Assembly (NCBI GenBank): GCA_963662765.2
Contig: CAXXUP010000006.1
Span: forward strand, 310,001 to 374,000
Reading direction: 5' to 3'
Length of the DNA: 64,000 bases
Origin: DATMXT01 sp963662765
Lineage (GTDB): Bacteria > Bacillota > Clostridia > Oscillospirales > Feifaniaceae
Under the pieces are notes generated by a model. It saw only the letters and a program-made list of their open reading frames with translations. It did not search any database and was not told the DNA's origin. Shown here piece by piece: positions 8,953 through 16,222 of this stretch. The stretch's first letter is position 1. The number at the start of each line of letters is the position of its first letter. Both the position numbers and the translations under genes were made by a program.

Positions 8953-9429
8953 ATTAAATGTGCTAAAGAGCTGGGACACGCCGAAATGGTGGCGACGCTC
9001 GTCCATCAGCTCACCCGCAACCTCACGATCGACGAAATTAAGGCCGGCGGCTACGACACCTACTTCGTCGACCACACGGTTGGAGTCTATCCGCAGGGGG
9101 CAAACGGAATGCCCTTCTCCACTGGGACACTTCAGGTCACCGGCGACCCCTTGGCCGATCTCATGGAGGATCTCGCGGCCGAGCAGAAGGCCAGGGTCTC
9201 CTACGACAACATTCTCCGGCTTGTCGATGACCCGGACGTGCGCAATGTCATCAAGTTCCTGCGGGAGCGGGAGATTGTCCACTTCCAGCGGTTCGGCGAC
9301 TCGCTGGGCGTTGTACAGGACAATCTGAACAGCAAGAATTTCTACGCTTACAACCCCGGATTCGACAGACCGAGCGGCAATATGCCCGGCAACATGCCCG
9401 GCAATATGCCCGGCAAAAAGAAACAATAG
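8953..9429 (+). pseudogene. 5'-truncated manganese catalase / CotJC spore-coat protein
   Basis: The open frame from 8953 encodes the C-terminal three quarters of a CotJC/manganese-catalase family protein. Visible are ELGHAEM, with the metal-binding E and H, then AAEQKARVSYDNIL and REREIVHFQRF with the later Glu and His ligands. The first ~50 residues, including the first Glu ligand, are missing, and an in-frame TAA lies at 8950-8952. The join falls near 8962, where AT-rich DNA from the cas side meets GC-rich coding DNA. An ATG at 8986 could start a short protein but has no convincing ribosome binding site. The C-terminus carries a repeated NMPG motif. Confidence 0.8.
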
Positions 9430-9455
9430 AGGAAAGCGGCATACGATTAAAGATC

Positions 9456-9490
9456 GACGCCGGCAGGCCTGCTGTAGGCCCGCCGGCGTC
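9456..9490 (+). terminator. hairpin after the catalase remnant
   Basis: GACGCCGGC at 9456-9464 pairs with GCCGGCGTC at 9482-9490, and an inner GGCCT pairs with AGGCC around a GCTGT loop. There is no T-run, so termination is inferred from position only. Confidence 0.45.
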
Positions 9491-9505
9491 ATTGAGTCGG
9501 GGGAT

Positions 9506-9797
9506 GTGCTGCGAAATAACCGCCTGCCCTACCGCAAGGACTTTTTCAGGCATTTCAGGAGATGTCGCAGGGGCTTATAGCCCTTGCCGACATTCTCCCC
9601 CCCGAGCAGCAGACCGAGGGGCCATCGCCGCGGCAAGGCTGGGGGTGGACCTCGCGGGCTATGTACCGCTTGTGCGGAAATTGTCGAGGGTGCAGCCTGA
9701 CTACTCGGCGACGACGCTCGCAAAGACGCCTTGGCGCGGTGGGTATAAGCTGCCGGCACCGGCGGGGACGGCGGGGGGCTTGCAGGTCAAGTCATAA
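9506..9797 (+). pseudogene. small gene with two homopolymer frameshifts, family unknown
   Basis: Three successive reading frames each look coding. From 9506 one reads VLRNNRLPYRKDFF. After the T5 run at 9542-9546 another reads QAFQEMSQGLIALADILPP. After the C7 run at 9597-9603 a third reads RAADRGAIAAARLGVDLAGY onwards to a TAA at 9795-9797. Adding one T and one C would join them into a protein of about 97 residues. I do not recognise the family. It could be a true pseudogene or two base-calling errors in homopolymers; there is no good ribosome binding site. Confidence 0.4.
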
Positions 9798-9810
9798 GCG
9801 GGTGGCCTTT

Positions 9811-9876
9811 AGGTAAAGTCAAGGGGGTAGAGAAAAGGAAAAGCAGGGCAGCCGGTTAGGGCCGTCCTGCTTTATA
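9811..9876. repeat. duplicated terminator element, copy 1
   Basis: About 65 bp related to 10236-10300: an AGGTRAAGTC start, a G-rich stretch and a hairpin built on AGCAGGGCAGCC. On the minus strand the hairpin is followed by four Ts, so this copy can terminate the small DUF6132-type gene that ends at 9882. Confidence 0.65.
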
Positions 9877-9881
9877 AGCTA

Positions 9882-10085
9882 TTATGTGGGGGAAGATCGT
9901 TTTTTGAACAACTCGGAAAGAGGTCCGGCGATTACGATTCCAAAAACAGCGCCAAAAAATGCGGAGGTAAACGGGTTGGCGGTAATCACACAAGTCCCCG
10001 TCAAACAGCCAACGTATTGATAATACAGGTATCCCCCTGCCGCGCCGAGCACGCCGCAAACAAGAAAAATCAGCTTGGTTTTCAT
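9882..10085 (-). CDS. small membrane protein, DUF6132-like
   Basis: A 67-residue protein starting MKTKLIFLVCGVLGAAGGYL, with two hydrophobic segments separated by a VGCLTGTCVITANP loop. The Cys pair plus ITANP matches my memory of DUF6132 proteins, whose function is unknown. The ATG at 10083-10085 is chosen over an upstream in-frame ATG because AGAGGTG lies seven bases before it. The second segment holds AFFGAVFGIVIAG, a glycine-rich helix. It stands alone between two copies of a terminator element. Confidence 0.65.
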   Translation of the reverse strand: MKTKLIFLVCGVLGAAGGYLYYQYVGCLTGTCVITANPFTSAFFGAVFGIVIAGPLSELFKKRSSPT

Positions 10086-10235
10086 GACATTCACCTCTTT
10101 GAATAAATTATACCACAAACAGGTCAATAAACTGTGACTTTATCACATCAGGAGGGCAAATTGCATAGCCGATATCATACTATTCGTCAACGATGCTTGT
10201 AAAAGCCCCATAAGATAGTCATGGCAAGGGGCTAC

Positions 10236-10300
10236 AGGTGAAGTCGAGGGGATAGGGCGAAAAGCAGGGCAGCCGGTTTTGGCTGCCCTGCTTAGTTATA
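10236..10300. repeat. duplicated terminator element, copy 2
   Basis: Second copy of the 9811-9876 element, about three quarters identical by eye. Its hairpin is perfect: AAGCAGGGCAGCC at 10262-10274 pairs with GGCTGCCCTGCTT at 10281-10293. It follows no intact gene; the flanking bases from 10086 to 10440 hold nothing else I can support. Confidence 0.6.
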
Positions 10301-10445
10301 TAGTATTTTGATTACGGATTAGACGCTGTTCATATTGATTGCAATGAAGTCCGTTATATTTAATTGACGATCACAAAAGTAAAAATATCAAAGTATTGTT
10401 ACGGTAAAATGCGTATGGAATTTAGTAAAAAATAGAGGGATACGC

Positions 10446-10614
10446 ATGGATGAAAAGAAAGGTGTAAACGATATACTCACAAACCCATCGTTTCCTGAAT
10501 ACGTAAAAGTTGGGTATGCAGATGATATAAGAAGCGCCTGCAGCAGCTTTACCGCAGTGAGTGCACACCATGCTTTGCGTATGGGGCCCTGGAACAAAAT
10601 TCAAAGCTGCTTAG
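10446..10614 (+). pseudogene. remnant of a GIY-YIG nuclease-domain protein
   Basis: The frame from the ATG at 10446 reads ILTNPSFPEYVKVGYADDI, the start of GIY-YIG family proteins that begin YIYILTNPSFPEYVKIGYADD. Near 10535 the frame is lost; one frame over, the match resumes as LQQLYRSECTP and fades by 10614. The remaining helix and catalytic Glu region are absent. It is therefore frameshifted and 3'-truncated, and the ATPase promoter now occupies its end. Confidence 0.6.
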
Positions 10615-10624
10615 CGTGTTTTGC

Positions 10625-10653
10625 TTGACATCTTTTCTTCCTCAGCATATAAT
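10625..10653 (+). promoter_or_regulatory. consensus promoter of the metal ATPase transcript
   Basis: TTGACA at 10625-10630, a 17-bp spacer and TATAAT at 10648-10653 form a perfect sigma-A consensus. Transcription would start near 10660, 55 bases before the riboswitch aptamer. Confidence 0.85.
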
Positions 10654-10714
10654 AACAGACAATCTCTTTGCACTGCATTACATTTCAGCAAGATGAAATG
10701 CGAGATCAACAGTA

Positions 10715-10808
10715 CAAACTGAGCAGGCGATGCCCGAGAGGGCGTGGGGCCGGGCCGCTGGGAACAGCGGCAGCAGAATGCATCTGATGCACATCTGTGG
10801 GACAGTGG
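10715..10808 (+). promoter_or_regulatory. NiCo (czcD-type) riboswitch
   Basis: The stretch begins ACTGAGCAGGCGATG, has a GGGGCCGGG core and ends CACATCTGTGGGACAGT. This order and spacing match the NiCo riboswitch whose aptamer binds Co2+ or Ni2+, as I remember its published sequence. The last segment (10790-10806) is also the left arm of a terminator hairpin, so metal binding should prevent termination and switch the downstream P-type ATPase on. Confidence 0.85.
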
Positions 10809-10833
10809 ACTGTCCATAGGTGTGCTATTTTTT
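10790..10833 (+). terminator. riboswitch-controlled intrinsic terminator
   Basis: CACATCTGTGGGACAGT (10790-10806) pairs with ACTGTCCATAGGTGTG (10809-10824), with wobble pairs and one bulge, followed by CTA and six Ts at 10828-10833. The left arm belongs to the NiCo aptamer, making the two structures exclusive. Confidence 0.8.
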
Positions 10834-10884
10834 ATACGCACTTATGGAAAGACCGACCTCAAATGAAGTGCCATAGGAGAAATC

Positions 10885-13452
10885 ATGACCTCGTCGCACA
10901 AAAGGCGGCGGGAGACGGAGAGTTCTTTTATGACAAACAACGCAAACCTATCCGGCCTTTCCACGGCACAAGCCGGGCGCAGACAGCAGCAATACGGGAA
11001 AAATGAACTGACGCCGCAGAGAAAAGAGAGCTTTTTTATAAAAGTTCTGCACATTCTCTGCGAGCCGATGTTCCTTTTGCTCATCCTTGCCGCTGTCATT
11101 TACTTTATTCTGGGCGAACCCAAGGACGGTGCGATCATGCTCATCTTCGTCGTGGGCATCATCAGCATCGATGTGATTCAGGAGTGGAAAACCGACAAAA
11201 CACTGAACGCGCTGAGAGATCTATCCGCGCCGCATGTCACCGTTATTCGCGACGGGGCCGAGCAGAAAATCGCAAGTGCCGATCTGGTGCCGGGCGATAT
11301 CATGCTGATCTGCGAAGGCGTGAAAATTCCGGCGGACGGCGCGGTTGTATTCTGTGCGGACCTGTGTGTGGATGAGTCCTCCCTGACCGGCGAGGCCGAG
11401 GGGGTGTGGAAAATCTCGTCACAGAACGCAGAACCGTCAAATGATTATTGGCGCCGGGATTACTGCTATGCAGGCACCTTGGTGACGCAGGGGACCGCCG
11501 CCGTGGAAGTGGAAAAAATCGGCGCCAAAACCGAGTACGGCAAGATAGGCCTTGGTGTAGCTTCTGCACCGCAGGAGGATACGCCGCTGCAAAAGCAGAC
11601 CGCCGGACTCGTGAGAACCTGCGCTGTCATTGCGGGCGTTTTGTTTCTGCTGGTGGCCGGTTTCACCTGGCTCAATCTTCCGGACCACAGCTTCAAAGCT
11701 CGGCTGGTCGAGAGCATTCTCTCCGGCATTACGCTGGCCATGGCCATGATCCCGGAGGAGTTTCCGGTCATCCTCACCGTATTTTTGTCCATGGGTGCCT
11801 GGCGGCTGGCAAAGAAAAACTCGCTTGTGCGCAAGCTGCCAAGCGTTGAAACACTGGGCGCGGTATCGGTGCTCTGTGTGGATAAGACCGGCACCATCAC
11901 AATGAACCGGATGACGGTGCAAAAGACCTGGGTGGCGGCTGGAGATGAGCAAACGCTGCTTACGACCATGGGCCTTGGCTGTGAAACCGACGTGTACGAT
12001 CCCATGGAAAAAGCCATGCTCAGCTTTTGCGAGCAGCACGGGATCACAAAAGAGAGCCTGTTTGAAGGCGAACTCGTAGCCGAGTACGCCTTTACCAATG
12101 CACTTAAAATGATGGGGCACGTCTGGCGCAGGGATGGCGAACTGATTATTGCGGCGAAGGGCAGCCCGGAGCGCATTCTCACCATCTGCGATCTGTCGGA
12201 CGAGCAGCGCAGTGCCGCCAAAGCGCAAATTGACGCCCTCGCCTCCGAAGGACTGCGGGTCATCGCCGTAGCATCCGCAAACCCACAGGATGTGGCGTCC
12301 ATCCCTGCCTCCATCACAGACTGCCGCCTGAACTTGCTGGGGCTTGTGGCCCTTGCCGACCCTCCCCGGGAGAGTGTGAAAAACGACATTGCCGTATGCA
12401 ATCGGGCCGGCATCCGCGTGGTCATGATCACGGGCGACAGCGGCGCCACCGCGGCTGCCATCGCGAAGAAAGTCGGCATGCCAAACGGCGACCACATCAT
12501 CACCGGTGACATGCTGGAAGCCATGGGCGACGAAGAGCTGCGTGAAGCGGTCAAAAACGTCTCCATTTTTTCCCGCGTCATTCCGGAACACAAAATGCGT
12601 ATCGTCAAAGCGTTTAAGGAAAACGGCGAAATTGTCGCCATGACAGGCGACGGCGTGAACGATGCGCCAGCTTTGAAATATGCCGACATCGGCATTGCCA
12701 TGGGCAAGCGCGGCAGCGAGGTTTCCCGTGAGGCGGCCGACCTCATTTTGATGGATGACAACTTCACCACGATCGTGGAAACCGTGAAAGACGGCCGCCG
12801 CATTTATGACAACATCCGCAAGGCCGTAGGCTATGTGTTCGCGATTCACATTCCCATTGCAATGGCGTCGCTACTGGCCCCGCTTATGGGCATCGCCCCG
12901 TCAGCGCTGCTTCTGCTGCCGCTCCATGTGGTGCTTTTGGAGGTACTGATCGATCCGACCTGCTCCATTGTGCTCGAGCGCCAGCCCGCCGAATCGGACA
13001 TCATGGAACGCCGACCCCGAAATCCGAATGAAAAGCTGCTGACAGGCGCGCTGCTGAGCAAAAGCGTGCTGCAGGGCCTGTTTGTTTTCGCGGCCTCCTT
13101 CGGCGCATATTTTTATACGTTGGCGGGCAGTCCCGCAAACGCCCCCGTTGCCAGGGCCATGGGCCTTTCGATCATCATGCTGGCAAATTTGTTCCTCGTG
13201 CAGGTCAACAGCTCCGACCGCGACTCCGCCCTCCGGTCCGCAAAGCGTTTGGCAAAGGACTGGGTCATGTGGGCGGTAAATGTCGGAACGCTGACGCTGA
13301 TTGGAGTCATTCTTTACTCGCCGCTGTCCGCCCATTTAAAACTCGCGCCGCTGTCAATGGCACAGCTGTTTGCGGCACTTGGACTTGCGGCCGCGTCGGT
13401 GCTTTGGTACGACCTGGTGAAACTTTTCCGAAAAAAAGCCGATAACGAGTAA
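10885..13452 (+). CDS. P-type cation-transporting ATPase, probably Ni/Co (or divalent metal) exporter
   Basis: An 855-residue P-type ATPase of the P2-like shape: about ten membrane helices, TGE at residues 168-170, DKTGT phosphorylation site at D333, TGDSGAT and GDGVNDAP (588-595). The M4 motif is PEEFP (from residue 290) rather than the PEGLP of calcium pumps, and M6 reads LIDPTCSIVLE with a Cys, so the ion site is unlike a Ca2+-ATPase. Homology alone would label it a calcium pump; the upstream NiCo riboswitch argues for cobalt or nickel efflux. Start: ATG 10885 has AGGAG five bases before it. An ATG at 10930 is also possible and lines up better with family N-termini. Confidence 0.9.
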   Translation: MTSSHKRRRETESSFMTNNANLSGLSTAQAGRRQQQYGKNELTPQRKESFFIKVLHILCEPMFLLLILAAVIYFILGEPKDGAIMLIFVVGIISIDVIQEWKTDKTLNALRDLSAPHVTVIRDGAEQKIASADLVPGDIMLICEGVKIPADGAVVFCADLCVDESSLTGEAEGVWKISSQNAEPSNDYWRRDYCYAGTLVTQGTAAVEVEKIGAKTEYGKIGLGVASAPQEDTPLQKQTAGLVRTCAVIAGVLFLLVAGFTWLNLPDHSFKARLVESILSGITLAMAMIPEEFPVILTVFLSMGAWRLAKKNSLVRKLPSVETLGAVSVLCVDKTGTITMNRMTVQKTWVAAGDEQTLLTTMGLGCETDVYDPMEKAMLSFCEQHGITKESLFEGELVAEYAFTNALKMMGHVWRRDGELIIAAKGSPERILTICDLSDEQRSAAKAQIDALASEGLRVIAVASANPQDVASIPASITDCRLNLLGLVALADPPRESVKNDIAVCNRAGIRVVMITGDSGATAAAIAKKVGMPNGDHIITGDMLEAMGDEELREAVKNVSIFSRVIPEHKMRIVKAFKENGEIVAMTGDGVNDAPALKYADIGIAMGKRGSEVSREAADLILMDDNFTTIVETVKDGRRIYDNIRKAVGYVFAIHIPIAMASLLAPLMGIAPSALLLLPLHVVLLEVLIDPTCSIVLERQPAESDIMERRPRNPNEKLLTGALLSKSVLQGLFVFAASFGAYFYTLAGSPANAPVARAMGLSIIMLANLFLVQVNSSDRDSALRSAKRLAKDWVMWAVNVGTLTLIGVILYSPLSAHLKLAPLSMAQLFAALGLAAASVLWYDLVKLFRKKADNE

Positions 13453-13518
13453 CGCGAGACGTTAAGAAGAGGTATTCACTTTACAAAAGGCCTTTTTTGC
13501 TTTGACGCGTCGGACCGC

Positions 13519-13656
13519 TTGCACCCGTCACCCCGTGCAAAGCAAGTAAAAGGGTGAGAACCTCTAAGTGGATGGCCTCAGCCCTCGGCAGTCCACTATT
13601 TTCAAAATAGACCGCAAGACCGGCCGACCGATTGAAAATCGCTTGTCGGCCGGTCT
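13519..13656 (+). terminator. three successive hairpins after the ATPase, the last a likely terminator
   Basis: Hairpins lie at 13519-13540 (TTGCAC/GTGCAA), about 13567-13597 (AGTGGA/TCCACT) and 13617-13656. The last pairs AGACCGGCCGAC with GTCGGCCGGTCT and is followed by a weak GTTT run. The 13453-13827 gap contains no gene I can support. The three may simply be end-of-operon structure or a small structured RNA. Confidence 0.5.
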
Positions 13657-13899
13657 GTTTGCATCTGTATGCTGTAATATTCATTTGCTGCACGCTGATG
13701 TGACTAGTTCGATAACCCCTATTGATGTAACTGCGGTACGTGATACAATATAATTACATTGTAATACTTGTCGGGGATTGAGTCACTGGTACCTAATTTT
13801 TCGAGATGCGAGTAAGAAAACGCACGCTTGAATCAGAGCGGTGTCTTCTTTCCTGTTGGCCATGCGTTATTTGAAAAGCACAAGGAGGTTCCGCACTTG

Positions 13900-14751
13900 A
13901 TGCTATTTATTAAAATATCAGATATCGCAGTAAAAATTTATATGGTTGGATTTGCAGTATTCTATATTACTCAAAGGATCAAAGGTAAAAAAGTGCGACA
14001 CGGATTAATAAGATTTTTTGGTCCTCTTGTAATCCTTGTTATTATGATTTCTATCATGGCATTGATAGAAGCCGTAAGGGAAGAGAAAACTCACCCGATT
14101 GTAATCAGCGAAGAGTCTTTGCATGGTGAATTTACGACTAATGAATATCAGGCAGAAGAAACATACTTAGACAAGACTATCTATGTGGTCGGTTACAGCG
14201 CACTTGATAATTCGAGAACAAATAGTACCTATTTGACGGTATCATCAAATCCGTCCTCTGATGAAGCTGGAATCAAATGTTATTTTGACAACACTGAGGC
14301 TTTGAATAGCGTTGACAATGGAGAAGCCGTTCTCATAACAGGAATATGCCTCAAGGATAGTCATGCAGACATCATACTCAATGACTGCGATGTCCGAGCG
14401 ATTGAATTTTACGGCGATTATCCCGACTTACCCACATTTGACAGTGTTACAGGAATTTCCTGTGAATCTATCACGAGTATTGAGAAGAATGGGTTTTCTT
14501 CTTCAACCAGATATTATTGGGCTCCTAGAATTGTACCAAGAGACTACGTTCTGATCTATTGCGGAGTCATTGACTCATTGGGTTACTATTTTTATACTGA
14601 CGAGGCCCTCAGAGCAACAAACGATTATTTAACCGAACCTTCGGTTAGATGGAATAGTGTCTATGCAATTTACTACAACGATGAGAGTAATACTCAAATT
14701 TACATTTCAAATAGCAGCTATAGTGGGCTATATTTAGAAATTTATAAGTAA
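13900..14751 (+). CDS. membrane protein with extracellular OB-fold (tRNA_anti-like) domain
   Basis: A 283-residue protein with two N-terminal membrane segments (IYMVGFAVFYIT and PLVILVIMISIMALI). An outside domain follows with the pattern of the tRNA_anti-like OB fold: IKCYFDN, then GEAVLITGICL and DIILNDCDV. A second all-beta stretch ends the protein. Function is unknown; such domains occur in secreted or membrane-anchored proteins. AAGGAGG lies 11 bases before the ATG at 13900; a TTG at 13897 is equally possible, while the frame open from 13828 has no ribosome binding site. The gene is much more AT-rich than the core genes beside it, suggesting acquisition. Confidence 0.65.
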   Translation: MLFIKISDIAVKIYMVGFAVFYITQRIKGKKVRHGLIRFFGPLVILVIMISIMALIEAVREEKTHPIVISEESLHGEFTTNEYQAEETYLDKTIYVVGYSALDNSRTNSTYLTVSSNPSSDEAGIKCYFDNTEALNSVDNGEAVLITGICLKDSHADIILNDCDVRAIEFYGDYPDLPTFDSVTGISCESITSIEKNGFSSSTRYYWAPRIVPRDYVLIYCGVIDSLGYYFYTDEALRATNDYLTEPSVRWNSVYAIYYNDESNTQIYISNSSYSGLYLEIYK

Positions 14752-14843
14752 TGAATGTGCAAAATAAATCTATGTAGCTTTTATGGTCAACCGCAAAACC
14801 GGAGCTCCTAGGCATACGCGATAAATGCAATACCCCAGATGCT

Positions 14844-14880
14844 CGGGCAGACCGGCATGAAGCTAATGCTCATCTGCCCG
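14844..14880. other. hairpin in the 14752-15003 intergenic region
   Basis: CGGGCAGA at 14844-14851 pairs with TCTGCCCG at 14873-14880, with an inner GCAT/ATGC. There is no T-run. A second imperfect hairpin at about 14941-14974 precedes the carboxypeptidase. Nothing else is recognisable here. Confidence 0.35.
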
Positions 14881-15003
14881 GCGGGCAATTTCACCCAGGC
14901 AAAAAGAGATAAAACAAAAGACGGCGGCATATCATCTTATAGGCGCCGGCAGGCTTCCGCGGAGTCTGTCGGCACCGACCAATTGTTGTAAGGTGGGATT
15001 GCC

Positions 15004-16134
15004 GTGAAAAAAATCCTTTTGGCGCTGCTGCTGGCGGCTTCGCTCATGCTGTCCTGCGCTGCGGCGGGGGCGGTGGCCCCCGAAATCTCAGTCCCCTCCG
15101 CAATCCTCATGGAGGCCTCCACCGGCAAGGTGCTCTACGAGAAAAATGCGGACGAGCGCCTGCCGCCTGCCTCCGTCACAAAGGTCATGACAATCCTCTT
15201 GATTGTCGAGGCGATCGACGACGGGCGCATCGCCTTGACCGATATGGTGCAGACAAGCGAGCTTGCGGCCTCCATGGGGGGCTCGCAGGTCTATCTTGCG
15301 CCGGGCGAGAGCATGAGTGTGCAGGATATGTTGAAGGCGGTCGTCATGGCCTCGGGCAACGACGCCTCGGCAGCCATGGCCGAGTACATCTCGGGCAGCG
15401 TCGAGGGGTTTGTGGCCGCCATGAACGCAAGGGCAGCGGAGCTCGGCATGACGGGGACGACCTTCACCAACTGCCACGGGCTTGATGCCGATGGGCATCT
15501 GACGACGGCCCGCGACATCGCACTCATGTCCAGAGAGCTGCTGGAGCACGAGTGGATCACAGCCTATACCTCCACTTGGATGGACTCACTGCGGGGCGGG
15601 GAGTTCACGCTCGCCAACACAAATAAGCTGCTCAAATCCTATAACGGCGCGACGGGGCTCAAGACCGGCTCCACCTCAAAGGCGAAGTACTGCCTTTCGG
15701 CCACCGCCACCAGAAACGGTATGCAGCTGATCTCGATCGTGCTGGCGGCACCCTCGACAAAGGATCGGTTTGTTTCGGCGGCCCAGCTTTTAGACTTCGG
15801 GTTTGCCAACTACAAGCTTGAGACAATGGTCTGTCCGGAACTCCAGAGTATCCCGGTGCGGGGCGGACTGGCGGAGTCGGTGGCGGTCAAGGCCGAGCCG
15901 GCGCAGGCCGCGGTTGTGCTCGAAAAGGGGGACGGCAGAGAACCCCAGATCAAGGTCGTCGCCCAGGAACAGCTTGTGGCGCCGGTTGAAGCGGGGCAGA
16001 CGGTCGGCGAGGTCTACTACATGGTCGGCGACACAGAAATAGCCCGCGGAAAGCTGACGGCAACGGTTGCCGTCGCCCGCCGCGGGCTGGGTGCTCAGTT
16101 CAAGTATTTTTTGCATAAGCTGCTCTTGGGGTGA
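15004..16134 (+). CDS. D-alanyl-D-alanine carboxypeptidase (DacF/PBP5 family)
   Basis: Trims the terminal D-Ala from peptidoglycan stem peptides outside the membrane. The 376-residue precursor has a signal peptide (LLALLLAASLMLSCAAAGA). It carries all three penicillin-binding motifs: SVTK near residue 58, SGN near 117 and KTG near 220. A PBP5-like C-terminal beta domain and a final amphipathic stretch that would sit on the membrane follow. The GTG start at 15004 follows AAGGTGGG. It is monocistronic, facing pepT tail to tail. DacF in spore formers acts on spore cortex; whether this one is vegetative or spore-specific cannot be told. Confidence 0.92.
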   Translation: MKKILLALLLAASLMLSCAAAGAVAPEISVPSAILMEASTGKVLYEKNADERLPPASVTKVMTILLIVEAIDDGRIALTDMVQTSELAASMGGSQVYLAPGESMSVQDMLKAVVMASGNDASAAMAEYISGSVEGFVAAMNARAAELGMTGTTFTNCHGLDADGHLTTARDIALMSRELLEHEWITAYTSTWMDSLRGGEFTLANTNKLLKSYNGATGLKTGSTSKAKYCLSATATRNGMQLISIVLAAPSTKDRFVSAAQLLDFGFANYKLETMVCPELQSIPVRGGLAESVAVKAEPAQAAVVLEKGDGREPQIKVVAQEQLVAPVEAGQTVGEVYYMVGDTEIARGKLTATVAVARRGLGAQFKYFLHKLLLG

Positions 16135-16222
16135 GCGGCCGTAAAGGTCAATTATTCGAAGTTCACGTAGCACTTGTCCGTTGTCATCTTGCATCCGAGA
16201 CCATGGGATGTGTGCCCTTTGC

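Noticed and set aside
8820..9000. Search for cas1, cas2 or cas4 beyond cas6
   Set aside because: The region upstream of cas6 is promoter then truncated catalase; no adaptation gene or fragment is visible anywhere in the window.
10388..10604. Minus-strand open frames over the GIY-YIG remnant
   Set aside because: No ribosome binding site; the plus strand carries the recognisable homology.
11437..12849. A 470-codon open frame antisense to the P-type ATPase (and a second of 445 codons)
   Set aside because: GC-rich codon bias of the real gene keeps the opposite strand open; the ATPase motifs on the plus strand are unambiguous.
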